In this document: positions 24,901-40,560 of the stretch, one piece after another
Layout of the letters: each line of letters begins with the position of its first letter
Position numbering within the stretch: position 1 is the first letter of the stretch
NCBI GenBank assembly: GCA_032718475.1
Contig: JAUCBJ010003666.1
Location: 1 to 51,875 of the forward strand
Direction of reading: 5' to 3'
DNA: 51,875 nt
From: Nemertoderma westbladi
Taxonomy: Eukaryota > Xenacoelomorpha > Nemertodermatida > Nemertodermatidae
Program-made: the position numbers and the translations under genes
Notes under the pieces: generated by a model
Told to the model about the DNA's origin: nothing
Databases searched by the model: none
The model's input: the letters and a program-made list of their open reading frames with translations, nothing else

Positions 24901-26765
24901 GACTGTCGAAACTATTACTGGTTGTACATGCCGGACTGTCGAAACTATTACTGGTTGTACATGCCGGACTGTCGAAACTATTACAGATTGTACATCCAGG
25001 ACTGTCGAAACTATTACAGGTTGTACATGCCGGACTGTCTTAACTATTACTGGTTGTACATGTAGGACTGTCGAAACTATTACAGGCTGTACATGCAGGA
25101 CTGTCTTAACTATTACAGGTTGTACATGTAGGACTGTCGAAACTATTACTGGTTGTACATCCAGGACTGTCTTAACTATTACTGGTTGTACATGCCGGAC
25201 TGTCGAAACTATTACAGGTTGTACATGCAGGACTGTCTTAACTATTACAGGTTGTACATGCAGGACTGTCGAAACTATTACTGGTTGTACATCCAGGACT
25301 GTCTTAACTATTACTGGTTGTACATGCCGGACTGTCGAAACTATTACAGGTTGTACATGCAGGACTGTCTTAACTATTACTGGTTGTACATGCCGGACTG
25401 TCTTATCTATTACAGGTTGTACATGCAGGACTGTCTTAACTATTACTGGTTGTACATGCCGGACTGTCGAAACTATTACAGATTGTACATGCAGGACTGT
25501 CGAAACTATTACTGGTTGTACATGCAGGACTGTCGAAACTATTACAGGTTGTACATGCCGGACTGTCTTAACTATTACTGGTTGTACATCCAGGACTGTC
25601 GAAACTATTACAGGTTGTACATCCAGGACTGTCTTAACTATTACTGGTTGTACATGCAGGACTGTCGAAACTATTACAGGTTGTACATGCAGGACTGTCG
25701 AAACTATTACAGGTTGTACATGCAGGACTGTCGAAACTATTACTGGTTGTACATGTAGGACTGTCGAAACTATTACTGGTTGTACATGCCGGACTGTCTT
25801 AACTATTACTGGTTGTACATGTAGGACTGTCGAAACTATTACAGGCTGTACATGCAGGACTGTCTTAACTATTACTGGTTGTACATGCCGGACTGTCGAA
25901 ACTATTACAGATTGTACATCCAGGACTGTCGAAACTATTACAGGTTGTACATGCCGGACTGTCTTAACTATTACTGGTTGTACATGTAGGACTGTCGAAA
26001 CTATTACAGGTTGTACATGTAGGACTGTCTAAACTATTACAGGTTGTACATGCAGGACTGTCTTAACTATTACTGGTTGTACATGCCGGACTGTCTTAAC
26101 TATTACTGGTTGTACATGCAGGACTGTCGAAACTATTACAGGTTGTACATGTAGGACTGTCTAAACTATTACAGGTTGTACATGCAGGACTGTCTTAACT
26201 ATTACTGGTTGTACGTACATGCAGGACTGTCTAAACTATTACTGGTTGTACATGCAGGACTGTCTTAACTATTACAGGTTGTACATGTAGGACTGTCGAA
26301 ACTATTACTGGTTGTACATGCAGGACTGTCTTAACTATTACAGGTTGTACATGCAGGACTGTCTTAACTATTACTGGTTGTACATGTAGGACTGTCGAAA
26401 CTATTACAGGTTGTACATGTAGGACTGTCTAAACTATTACAGGTTGTACATGCAGGACTGTCTTAACTATTACTGGTTGTACATGTAGGACTGTCGAAAC
26501 TATTACAGGTTGTACATGTAGGACTGTCTAAACTATTACAGGTTGTACATGCAGGACTGTCTTAACTATTACAGGTTGTACATGTAGGACTGTCTAAACT
26601 ATTACTGGTTGTACATCCAGGACTGTCTTAACTATTACAGGTTGTACATGCCGGACTGTCTTAACTATTACAGGTTGTACATGCAGGACTGTCGAAACTA
26701 TTACAGGTTGTACATGCAGGACTGTCGAAACTATTACAGGTTGTACATGCAGGACTGTCGAAACT

Positions 26766-29519
26766 ATTACAGGCTGTACATGTAGGACTGTCTAAACTAT
26801 TACAGGTTGTACATGCAGGACTGTCTTAACTATTACTGGTTGTACATGTAGGACTGTCGAAACTATTACAGGCTGTACATGTAGGACTGTCTAAACTATT
26901 ACAGGTTGTACATGCAGGACTGTCTTAACTATTACTGGTTGTACATGCAGGACTGTCTTAACTATTACAGGTTGTACATGTAGGACTGTCGAAACTATTA
27001 CTGGTTGTACATCCAGGACTGTCTTAACTATTACAGGTTGTACATGCCGGACTGTCTTAACTATTACAGGTTGTACATCCAGGACTGTCGAAACTATTAC
27101 AGGTTGTACATGCAGGACTTTCGAAACTATTACAGATTGTACATCCAGGACTATCGAAACTATTACAGATTGTACATCCAGGACTGTCTTAACTATTACT
27201 GGTTGTACATGCAGGACTGTCGAAACTATTACAGGTTGTACATGCCGGACTGTCGAAACTATTACAGGCTGTACAGTACATGCCGGACTGTCGAAACTAT
27301 TACAGGCTGTACAGTACATGCCGGACTGTCGAAACTATTACAGATTGTACATCCAGGACTGTCTTAACTATTACTGGTTGTACATGCAGGACTGTCGAAA
27401 CTATTACAGGTTGTACATGCCGGACTGTCGAAACTATTACAGATTGTACATCCAGGACTATCGAAACTATTACAGATTGTACATCCAGGACTGTCTTAAC
27501 TATTACTGGTTGTACATGCAGGACTGTCGAAACTATTACAGGTTGTACATGCCGGACTGTCGAAACTATTACAGGCTGTACAGTACATGCCGGACTGTCG
27601 AAACTATTACAGGCTGTACATGCAGGACTGTCGAAACTATTACAGGTTGTACATCCAGGACTGTCTTAACTATTACTGGTTGTACATGCAGGACTGTCGA
27701 AACTATTACAGGTTGTACATGCCGGACTGTCGAAACTATTACAGGCTGTACAGTACATGCCGGACTGTCGAAACTATTACTGGTTGTACATGCAGGACTG
27801 TCGAAACTATTACAGGTTGTACATGCCGGACTGTCGAAACTATTACTGGTTGTACATGCAGGACTGTCGAAACTATTACAGGCTGTACAGTACATGCCGG
27901 ACTGTTACAGGTTGTACATGTAGGACTGTCGAAACTATTACTGGTTGTACATGCAGGACTGTCTTAACTATTACTGGTTGTACATCCAGGACTATCGAAA
28001 CTATTACTGGTTGTACATGTAGGACTGTCGAAACTATTACAGGTTGTACATCCAGGACTATCGAAACTATTACAGGCTGTACATGCAGGACTGTCGAAAC
28101 TATTACAGGTTGTACATGTAGGACTGTCGAAACTATTACAGGTTGTACATGCAGGACTGTCGAAACTATTACTGGTTGTACATGCAGGACTGTCGAAACT
28201 ATTACAGGTTGTACATGTAGGACTGTCGAAACTATTACAGGTTGTACATGTAGGACTGTCGAAACTATTACTGGTTGTACATGCAGGACTGTCGAAACTA
28301 TTACAGGTTGTACATGTAGGACTGTCGAAACTATTACTGGTTGTACATGCAGGACTGTCGAAACTATTACAGGTTGTACATGCAGGACTGTCGAAACTAT
28401 TACTGGTTGTACATGCAGGACTGTCGAAACTATTACAGGTTGTACATGTAGGACTGTTGAAACTATTACTGGTTGTACATCCAGGACTGTCTTAACTATT
28501 ACTGGTTGTACATCCAGGACTGTCTTAACTATTACTGGTTGTACATCCAGGACTGTCTTAACTATTACTGGTTGTACATCCAGGACTGTCGAAACTATTA
28601 CATGTTGTACATGTAGGACTGTTGAAACTATTACTGGTTGTACATCCAGGACTGTCTAACTATTACTGGTTGTACATGCAGGACTGTCGAAACTATTACA
28701 GGTTGTACATGCAGGACTGTCGAAACTATTACAGGTTGTACATGTAGGACTGTTGAAACTATTACTGGTTGTACATCCAGGACTGTCTTAACTATTACTG
28801 GTTGTACATCCAGGACTGTCTTAACTATTACTGGTTGTACATCCAGGACTGTCTTAACTATTACTGGTTGTACATGTAGGACTGTCGAAACTATTACTGG
28901 TTGTACATGCCGGACTGTCTTAACTATTACTGGTTGTACATCCAGGACTGTCTTAACTATTACTGGTTGTACATGCAGGACTGTCGAAACTATTACAGGT
29001 TGTACATGTAGGACTGTCGAAACTATTACTGGTTGTACATGCAGGACTGTCGAAACTATTACTGGTTGTACATGCCGGACTGTCTTAACTATTACTGGTT
29101 GTACATCCAGGACTGTCTTAACTATTACTGGTTGTACATGCAGGACTGTCGAAACTATTACAGGTTGTACATGTAGGACTGTCGAAACTATTACTGGTTG
29201 TACATCCAGGACTATCGAAACTATTACAGGCTGTACATGCAGGACTGTCGAAACTATTACAGGTTGTACATGCAGGACTGTCGAAACTATTACAGGTTGT
29301 ACATGTAGGACTGTCGAAACTATTACAGATTGTACATGTAGGACTGTCGAAACTATTACATGTTGTACATGCAGGACTGTCTTAACTATTACAGGTTGTA
29401 CATGTAGGACTGTCGAAACTATTACTGGTTGTACATGCAGGACTGTCTTAACTATTACAGGTTGTACATGCAGGACTGTCTTAACTATTACTGGTTGTAC
29501 ATGCAGGACTGTCGAAACT
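26766..29519 (+). repeat. Segmental duplication family, copy A (about 2.75 kb)
   Basis: Begins with alternating GGCTG and CTAAA units, then holds five AGTAC insertions (27273-27887), a unique 24-bp monomer at 27899-27922, CATCCAGGACTATCG units, a run of CATCCAGG plus CTTAA units, TTGAAAC units and a one-base-deleted monomer near 28655. Copies B and C repeat this order. Confidence 0.85.
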
Positions 29520-32500
29520 ATTACAGGCTGTACATGTAGGACTGTCTAAACTATTACAGGTTGTACATGCAGGACTGTCTTAACTATTACTGGTTGTACA
29601 TGTAGGACTGTCGAAACTATTACAGGCTGTACATGTAGGACTGTCTAAACTATTACAGGTTGTACATGCAGGACTGTCTTAACTATTACTGGTTGTACAT
29701 GCAGGACTGTCTTAACTATTACAGGTTGTACATGTAGGACTGTCGAAACTATTACTGGTTGTACATCCAGGACTGTCTTAACTATTACAGGTTGTACATG
29801 CCGGACTGTCTTAACTATTACAGGTTGTACATCCAGGACTGTCGAAACTATTACAGGTTGTACATGCAGGACTGTCGAAACTATTACAGATTGTACATCC
29901 AGGACTATCGAAACTATTACAGATTGTACATCCAGGACTGTCTTAACTATTACTGGTTGTACATGCAGGACTGTCGAAACTATTACAGGCTGTACAGTAC
30001 ATGCCGGACTGTCGAAACTATTACAGGCTGTACAGTACATGCCGGACTGTCGAAACTATTACAGATTGTACATCCAGGACTGTCTTAACTATTACTGGTT
30101 GTACATGCAGGACTGTCGAAACTATTACAGGTTGTACATGCCGGACTGTCGAAACTATTACAGATTGTACATCCAGGACTATCGAAACTATTACAGATTG
30201 TACATCCAGGACTGTCTTAACTATTACTGGTTGTACATGCAGGACTGTCGAAACTATTACAGGTTGTACATGCCGGACTGTCGAAACTATTACAGGCTGT
30301 ACAGTACATGCCGGACTGTCGAAACTATTACAGGCTGTACATGCAGGACTGTCGAAACTATTACAGGTTGTACATCCAGGACTGTCTTAACTATTACTGG
30401 TTGTACATGCAGGACTGTCGAAACTATTACAGGTTGTACATGCCGGACTGTCGAAACTATTACAGGCTGTACAGTACATGCCGGACTGTCGAAACTATTA
30501 CTGGTTGTACATGCAGGACTGTCGAAACTATTACAGGTTGTACATGCCGGACTGTCGAAACTATTACTGGTTGTACATGCAGGACTGTCGAAACTATTAC
30601 AGGCTGTACAGTACATGCCGGACTGTTACAGGTTGTACATGTAGGACTGTCGAAACTATTACTGGTTGTACATGCAGGACTGTCTTAACTATTACTGGTT
30701 GTACATCCAGGACTATCGAAACTATTACTGGTTGTACATGTAGGACTGTCGAAACTATTACAGGTTGTACATCCAGGACTATCGAAACTATTACAGGCTG
30801 TACATGCAGGACTGTCGAAACTATTACAGGTTGTACATGTAGGACTGTCGAAACTATTACAGGTTGTACATGCAGGACTGTCGAAACTATTACTGGTTGT
30901 ACATGCAGGACTGTCGAAACTATTACAGGTTGTACATGTAGGACTGTCGAAACTATTACAGGTTGTACATGTAGGACTGTCGAAACTATTACTGGTTGTA
31001 CATGCAGGACTGTCGAAACTATTACAGGTTGTACATGTAGGACTGTCGAAACTATTACTGGTTGTACATGCAGGACTGTCGAAACTATTACAGGTTGTAC
31101 ATGCAGGACTGTCGAAACTATTACTGGTTGTACATGCAGGACTGTCGAAACTATTACAGGTTGTACATGTAGGACTGTTGAAACTATTACTGGTTGTACA
31201 TCCAGGACTGTCTTAACTATTACTGGTTGTACATCCAGGACTGTCTTAACTATTACTGGTTGTACATCCAGGACTGTCTTAACTATTACTGGTTGTACAT
31301 CCAGGACTGTCGAAACTATTACATGTTGTACATGTAGGACTGTTGAAACTATTACTGGTTGTACATCCAGGACTGTCTAACTATTACTGGTTGTACATGC
31401 AGGACTGTCGAAACTATTACAGGTTGTACATGCAGGACTGTCGAAACTATTCCAGGTTGTACATGTAGGACTGTTGAAACTATTACTGGTTGTACATCCA
31501 GGACTGTCTTAACTATTACTGGTTGTACATCCAGGACTGTCTTAACTATTACTGGTTGTACATCCAGGACTGTCTTAACTATTACTGGTTGTACATGTAG
31601 GACTGTCGAAACTATTACTGGTTGTACATGCCGGACTGTCTTAACTATTACTGGTTGTACATCCAGGACTGTCTTAACTATTACTGGTTGTACATGCAGG
31701 ACTGTCGAAACTATTACAGGTTGTACATGTAGGACTGTCGAAACTATTACTGGTTGTACATGCAGGACTGTCGAAACTATTACTGGTTGTACATGCCGGA
31801 CTGTCTTAACTATTACTGGTTGTACATCCAGGACTGTCTTAACTATTACTGGTTGTACATGCAGGACTGTCGAAACTATTACAGGTTGTACATGTAGGAC
31901 TGTCGAAACTATTACTGGTTGTACATCCAGGACTATCGAAACTATTACAGGCTGTACATGCAGGACTGTCGAAACTATTACAGGTTGTACATGCCGGACT
32001 GTCGAAACTATTACAAGTTGTACATGTAGGACTGTCGAAACTATTACAGATTGTACATGTAGGACTGTCGAAACTATTACATGTTGTACATGCAGGACTG
32101 TCTTAACTATTACAGGTTGTACATGCCGGACTGTCGAAACTATTACAGATTGTACATGTAGGACTGTCGAAACTATTACAGGTTGTACATGCAGGACTGT
32201 CGAAACTATTACTGGTTGTACATGCAGGACTGTCGAAACTATTACATGTTGTACATCCAGGACTGTCTTAAATATTACTGGTTGTACATGCCGGACTGTC
32301 GAAACTATTACAGATTGTACATGTAGGACTGTCGAAACTATTACAGGTTGTACATGCAGGACTGTCGAAACTATTACTGGTTGTACATGCAGGACTGTCG
32401 AAACTATTACATGTTGTACATCCAGGACTGTCTTAAATATTACTGGTTGTACATGCAGGACTGTCTTAACTATTACTGGTTGTACATGCCGGACTGTCGA

Positions 32501-32545
32501 AACTATTACAGATTGTACATGTAGGACTGTCGAAACTATTACTGG
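29520..32545 (+). repeat. Segmental duplication family, copy B (tandem to copy A)
   Basis: Matches copy A at an offset of 2,754 bp, falling to 2,721 bp after loss of one 33-bp monomer near 29.98 kb. The 24-bp monomer is at 30620-30643. After about 31.9 kb it runs on into sequence shared with copy C but not with A. Confidence 0.85.
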
Positions 32546-33739
32546 TTGTACATGCAGGACTGTCGAAACTATTACTGGTTGTACATGCCGGACTGTCGAA
32601 ACTATTACAGATTGTACATGCAGGACTGTCGAAACTATTACTGGTTGTACATGCCGGACTGTCGAAACTATTACAGGTTGTACATGCAGGACTGTCGAAA
32701 CTATTACTGGTTGTACATCCAGGACTGTCGAAACTATTACTGGTTGTACATGCAGGACTGTCGAAACTATTACATGTTGTACATCCAGGACTGTCTTAAA
32801 TATTACTGGTTGTACATGCAGGACTGTCGAAACTATTACTGGTTGTACATGCAGGACTGTCGAAACTATTACTGGTTGTACATGTAGGACTGTCGAAACT
32901 ATTACATGTTGTACATGCAGGACTGTCGAAACTATTACATGTTGTACATGCAGGACTGTCTTAACTATTACTGGTTGTACATGCCGGACTGTCGAAACTA
33001 TTACAGATTGTACATGTAGGACTGTCGAAACTATTACTGGTTGTACATGCAGGACTGTCGAAACTATTACATGTTGTACATGCAGGACTGTCTTAACTAT
33101 TAGTGGTTGTACATGCCGGACTGTCGAAACTATTACAGATTGTACATGCAGGACTGTCGAAACTATTATAGGTTGTACATGCAGGACTGTCGAAACTATT
33201 ATAGGTTGTACATGCAGGACTGTCGAAACTATTACATGTTGTACATCCAGGACTGTCTTAAATATTACTGGTTGTACATGCAGGACTGTCGAAACTATTA
33301 CTGGTTGTACATGCAGGACTGTCGAAACTATTACATGTTGTACATGCAGGACTGTCTTAACTATTACTGGTTGTACATGCCGGACTGTCGAAACTATTAC
33401 AGATTGTACATGTAGGACTGTCGAAACTATTACTGGTTGTACATGCAGGACTGTCGAAACTATTACATGTTGTACATGCAGGACTGTCTTAACTATTACT
33501 GGTTGTACATGCCGGACTGTCGAAACTATTACAGATTGTACATGCAGGACTGTCGAAACTATTATAGGTTGTACATGCAGGACTGTCGAAACTATTATAG
33601 GTTGTACATGCAGGACTGTCGAAACTATTACATGTTGTACATGCAGGACTGTCTTAACTATTACTGGTTGTACATGCCGGACTGTCGAAACTATTACAGA
33701 TTGTACATGTAGGACTGTCGAAACTATTACAGGTTGTAC

Positions 33740-36160
33740 ATGCAGGACTGTCTTAACTATTACAGATTGTACATGCCGGACTGTCGAAACTATTACAGAT
33801 TGTACATGCAGGACTGTCGAAACTATTATAGGTTGTACATGCAGGACTGTCGAAACTATTATAGGTTGTACATGCAGGACTGTCGAAACTATTACATGTT
33901 GTACATGCAGGACTGTCTTAACTATTACTGGTTGTACATGCAGGACTTTCGAAACTATTACTGGTTGTACATGTAGGACTGTCGATACTATTACAGATTG
34001 TACATCCAGGACTGTCGAAACTATTACAGGTTGTACATGCAGGACTGTCGAAACTATTACTGGTTGTACATGCAGGACTGTCTTAACTATTACTGGTTGT
34101 ACATGCCGGACTGTCGAAACTATTACAGATTGTACATGTAGGACTGTCGAAACTATTACATGTTGTACATGCAGGACTGTCTTAACTATTACTGGTTGTA
34201 CATGCAGGACTGTCGAAACTATTACTGGTTGTACATGTAGGACTGTCGAAACTATTACTGGTTGTACATGCAGGACTGTCGAAACTATTACTGGTTGTAC
34301 ATGCAGGACTTTCTTAACTATTACTGGTTGTACATGCCGGACTGTCGAAACTATTACAGATTGTACATGTAGGACTGTCGAAACTATTACTGGTTGTACA
34401 TGCAGGACTGTCGAAACTATTACAGGTTGTACATACAGGACTGTCTTAACTATTACAGGTTGTACATGCAGGACTGTCTTAACTATTACAGGCTGTACAT
34501 GCAGGACTGTCGAAACTATTACAGGTTGTACATGTAGGACTGTCGAAACTATTTCAGGTTGTACATGTAGGACTGTCGAAACTATTACTGGTTATACATG
34601 CAGGACTGTCGAAACTATTACTGGTTGTACATGCAGGACTGTCGAAACTATTACTGGTTGTACATGCCGGACTGTCGAAACTATTACAGGTTGTACATAC
34701 AGGACTGTCTTAACTATTACAGGTTGTACATGCAGGACTGTCGAAACTATTACAGGTTGTACATACAGGACTGTCTTAACTATTACAGGTTGTACATGCA
34801 GGACTGTCGAAACTATTATAGGTTGTACATGCAGGACTGTCGAAACTATTATAGGTTGTACATGCAGGACTGTCGAAACTATTACATGTTGTACATGCAG
34901 GACTGTCTTAACTATTACTGGTTGTACATGCAGGACTGTCGAAACTATTACTGGTTATACATGCAGGACTGTCGAAACTATTACTGGTTGTACATGCCGG
35001 ACTGTCGAAACTATTACAGGTTGTACATACAGGACTGTCTTAACTATTACAGGTTGTACATGCAGGACTGTCGAAACTATTACAGGTTGTACATACAGGA
35101 CTGTCTTAACTATTACAGGTTGTACATGCAGGACTGTCGAAACTATTATAGGTTGTACATGCAGGACTGTCGAAACTATTATAGGTTGTACATGCAGGAC
35201 TGTCGAAACTATTACATGTTGTACATGCAGGACTGTCTTAACTATTACTGGTTGTACATGCAGGACTTTCGAAACTATTACTGGTTGTACATGTAGGACT
35301 GTCGATACTATTACAGATTGTACATCCAGGACTGTCGAAACTATTACAGGTTGTACATGCAGGACTGTCGAAACTATTACTGGTTGTACATGCAGGACTG
35401 TCTTAACTATTACTGGTTGTACATGCCGGACTGTCGAAACTATTACAGATTGTACATGTAGGACTGTCGAAACTATTACATGTTGTACATGCAGGACTGT
35501 CTTAACTATTACTGGTTGTACATGCAGGACTGTCGAAACTATTACTGGTTGTACATGTAGGACTGTCGAAACTATTACTGGTTGTACATGCAGGACTGTC
35601 GAAACTATTACTGGTTGTACATGCAGGACTTTCTTAACTATTACTGGTTGTACATGCCGGACTGTCGAAACTATTACAGATTGTACATGTAGGACTGTCG
35701 AAACTATTACTGGTTGTACATGCAGGACTGTCGAAACTATTACAGGTTGTACATACAGGACTGTCTTAACTATTACAGGCTGTACATGCAGGACTGTCGA
35801 AACTATTACAGGTTGTACATGTAGGACTGTCGAAACTATTTCAGGTTGTACATGTAGGACTGTCGAAACTATTACTGGTTATACATGCAGGACTGTCGAA
35901 ACTATTACTGGTTGTACATGCCGGACTGTCGAAACTATTACAGGTTGTACATACAGGACTGTCTTAACTATTACAGGTTGTACATGCAGGACTGTCGAAA
36001 CTATTACAGGTTGTACATACAGGACTGTCTTAACTATTACAGGTTGTACATGCAGGACTGTCTTAACTATTACAGGCTGTACATGCAGGACTGTCGAAAC
36101 TATTACAGGTTGCACATGTAGGACTGTCGAAACTATTTCAGGTTGTACATGTAGGACTGT
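33740..36160 (+). repeat. 1,320-bp (40-monomer) tandem duplication
   Basis: The single-base variant GTCGATAC occurs at 33981 and 35301, 1,320 bp apart, and surrounding units (GGACTTTCG before; CATCCAGG, GGACTTTCTTAAC and CATACAGG after) keep the same order. A third copy of the marker lies at 42213. Confidence 0.8.
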
Positions 36161-36530
36161 CGAAACTATTACTGGTTGTACATGCAGGACTGTCTTAACT
36201 ATTACAGGTTGTACATGCAGGACTGTCGAAACTATTACAGGTTGTACATACAGGACTGTCTTAACTATTACAGGTTGTACATGCAGGACTGTCTTAACTA
36301 TTACAGGCTGTACATGCAGGACTGTCGAAACTATTACAGGTTGTACATGTAGGACTGTCTAAACTATTACTGGTTGTACATGCAGGACTGTCTTAACTAT
36401 TACTGGTTGTACATGCAGGACTGTCTTAACTATTACAGGTTGTACATGTAGGACTGTCGAAACTATTACTGGTTGTACATGCAGGACTGTCTTAACTATT
36501 ACAGGTTGTACATGTAGGACTGTCGAAACT

Positions 36531-39500
36531 ATTACAGGCTGTACATGTAGGACTGTCTAAACTATTACAGGTTGTACATGCAGGACTGTCTTAACTATTA
36601 CTGGTTGTACATGTAGGACTGTCGAAACTATTACAGGCTGTACATGTAGGACTGTCTAAACTATTACAGGTTGTACATGCAGGACTGTCTTAACTATTAC
36701 TGGTTGTACATGCAGGACTGTCTTAACTATTACAGGTTGTACATGTAGGACTGTCGAAACTATTACTGGTTGTACATCCAGGACTGTCTTAACTATTACT
36801 GGTTGTACATGCCGGACTGTCTTAACTATTACAGGTTGTGCATCCAGGACTGTCGAAACTATTACAGGTTGTACATGCAGGACTTTCGAAACTATTACAG
36901 ATTGTACATCCAGGACTATCGAAACTATTACAGATTGTACATCCAGGACTGTCTTAACTATTACTGGTTGTACATGCAGGACTGTCGAAACTATTACAGG
37001 TTGTACATGCCGGACTGTCGAAACTATTACAGGCTGTACAGTACATGCCGGACTGTCGAAACTATTACAGGCTGTACAGTACATGCCGGACTGTCGAAAC
37101 TATTACAGATTGTACATCCAGGACTGTCTTAACTATTACTGGTTGTACATGCAGGACTGTCGAAACTATTACAGGTTGTACATGCCGGACTGTCGAAACT
37201 ATTACAGATTGTACATCCAGGACTATCGAAACTATTACAGATTGTACATCCAGGACTGTCTTAACTATTACTGGTTGTACATGCAGGACTGTCGAAACTA
37301 TTACAGGTTGTACATGCCGGACTGTCGAAACTATTACAGGCTGTACAGTACATGCCGGACTGTCGAAACTATTACAGGCTGTACATGCAGGACTGTCGAA
37401 ACTATTACAGGTTGTACATCCAGGACTGTCTTAACTATTACTGGTTGTACATGCAGGACTGTCGAAACTATTACAGGTTGTACATGCCGGACTGTCGAAA
37501 CTATTACAGGCTGTACAGTACATGCCGGACTGTCGAAACTATTACTGGTTGTACATGCAGGACTGTCGAAACTATTACAGGTTGTACATGCCGGACTGTC
37601 GAAACTATTACTGGTTGTACATGCAGGACTGTCGAAACTATTACAGGCTGTACAGTACATGCCGGACTGTTACAGGTTGTACATGTAGGACTGTCGAAAC
37701 TATTACTGGTTGTACATGCAGGACTGTCTTAACTATTACTGGTTGTACATCCAGGACTATCGAAACTATTACTGGTTGTACATGTAGGACTGTCGAAACT
37801 ATTACAGGTTGTACATCCAGGACTATCGAAACTATTACAGGCTGTACATGCAGGACTGTCGAAACTATTACAGGTTGTACATGTAGGACTGTCGAAACTA
37901 TTACAGGTTGTACATGCAGGACTGTCGAAACTATTACTGGTTGTACATGCAGGACTGTCGAAACTATTACAGGTTGTACATGTAGGACTGTCGAAACTAT
38001 TACAGGTTGTACATGTAGGACTGTCGAAACTATTACTGGTTGTACATGCAGGACTGTCGAAACTATTACAGGTTGTACATGTAGGACTGTCGAAACTATT
38101 ACTGGTTGTACATGCAGGACTGTCGAAACTATTACTGGTTGTACATGCAGGACTGTCGAAACTATTACAGGTTGTACATGTAGGACTGTTGAAACTATTA
38201 CTGGTTGTACATCCAGGACTGTCTTAACTATTACTGGTTGTACATCCAGGACTGTCTTAACTATTACTGGTTGTACATCCAGGACTGTCTTAACTATTAC
38301 TGGTTGTACATCCAGGACTGTCGAAACTATTACAGGTTGTACATGTAGGACTGTTGAAACTATTACTGGTTGTACATCCAGGATTGTCTAACTATTACTG
38401 GTTGTACATGCAGGACTGTCGAAACTATTACAGGTTGTACATGCAGGACTGTCGAAACTATTACAGGTTGTACATGTAGGACTGTTGAAACTATTACTGG
38501 TTGTACATCCAGGACTGTCTTAACTATTACTGGTTGTACATCCAGGACTGTCTTAACTATTACTGGTTGTACATCCAGGACTGTCTTAACTATTACTGGT
38601 TGTACATGTAGGACTGTCGAAACTATTACTGGTTGTACATGCCGGACTGTCTTAACTATTACTGGTTGTACATCCAGGACTGTCTTAACTATTACTGGTT
38701 GTACATGCAGGACTGTCGAAACTATTACAGGTTGTACATGTAGGACTGTCGAAACTATTACTGGTTGTACATCCAGGACTATCGAAACTATTACAGGCTG
38801 TACATGCAGGACTGTCGAAACTATTACAGGTTGTACATGCAGGACTGTCGAAACTATTACAAGTTGTACATGTAGGACTGTCGAAACTATTACAGATTGT
38901 ACATGTAGGACTGTCGAAACTATTACATGTTGTACATGCAGGACTGTCTTAACTATTACAGGTTGTACATGCCGGACTGTCGAAACTATTACAGATTGTA
39001 CATGTAGGACTGTCGAAACTATTACAGGTTGTACATGCAGGACTGTCGAAACTATTACTGGTTGTACATGCAGGACTGTCGAAACTATTACATGTTGTAC
39101 ATCCAGGACTGTCTTAAATATTACTGGTTGTACATGCCGGACTGTCGAAACTATTACAGATTGTACATGTAGGACTGTCGAAACTATTACAGGTTGTACA
39201 TGCAGGACTGTCGAAACTATTACTGGTTGTACATGCAGGACTGTCGAAACTATTACATGTTGTACATCCAGGACTGTCTTAAATATTACTGGTTGTACAT
39301 GCAGGACTGTCTTAACTATTACTGGTTGTACATGCCGGACTGTCGAAACTATTACAGATTGTACATGTAGGACTGTCGAAACTATTACTGGTTGTACATG
39401 CAGGACTGTCGAAACTATTACTGGTTGTACATGCCGGACTGTCGAAACTATTACAGATTGTACATGCAGGACTGTCGAAACTATTACTGGTTGTACATGC

Positions 39501-40560
39501 CGGACTGTCGAAACTATTACAGGTTGTACATGCAGGACTGTCGAAACTATTACTGGTTGTACATCCAGGACTGTCGAAACTATTACTGGTTGTACATGCA
39601 GGACTGTCGAAACTATTACATGTTGTACATCCAGGACTGTCTTAAATATTACTGGTTGTACATGCAGGACTGTCGAAACTATTACTGGTTGTACATGCAG
39701 GACTGTCGAAACTATTACTGGTTGTACATGTAGGACTGTCGAAACTATTAAATGTTGTACATGCAGGACTGTCGAAACTATTACATGTTGTACATGCAGG
39801 ACTGTCTTAACTATTACTGGTTGTACATGCCGGACTGTCGAAACTATTACAGATTGTACATGTAGGACTGTCGAAACTATTACTGGTTGTACATGCAGGA
39901 CTGTCGAAACTATTACATGTTGTACATGCAGGACTGTCTTAACTATTAGTGGTTGTACATGCCGGACTGTCGAAACTATTACAGATTGTACATGCAGGAC
40001 TGTCGAAACTATTATAGGTTGTACATGCAGGACTGTCGAAACTATTATAGGTTGTACATGCAGGACTGTCGAAACTATTACATGTTGTACATCCAGGACT
40101 GTCTTAAATATTACTGGTTGTACATGCAGGACTGTCGAAACTATTACTGGTTGTACATGCAGGACTGTCGAAACTATTACATGTTGTACATGCAGGACTG
40201 TCTTAACTATTACTGGTTGTACATGCCGGACTGTCGAAACTATTACAGATTGTACATGTAGGACTGTCGAAACTATTACTGGTTGTACATGCAGGACTGT
40301 CGAAACTATTACATGTTGTACATGCAGGACTGTCTTAACTATTACTGGTTGTACATGCCGGACTGTCGAAACTATTACAGATTGTACATGCAGGACTGTC
40401 GAAACTATTATAGGTTGTACATGCAGGACTGTCGAAACTATTATAGGTTGTACATGCAGGACTGTCGAAACTATTACATGTTGTACATGCAGGACTGTCT
40501 TAACTATTACTGGTTGTACATGCCGGACTGTCGAAACTATTACAGATTGTACATGTAGGA
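36531..40560 (+). repeat. Segmental duplication family, copy C
   Basis: Matches copy B at an offset of 7,044 bp, then 7,011 bp, then 6,846 bp, the steps being losses of one and five monomers. Similarity continues past the A-like core through CTTAAATATT and TATAGG units, to about 33.7 kb in B and 40.56 kb here. The 24-bp monomer is at 37664-37687. Confidence 0.85.
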
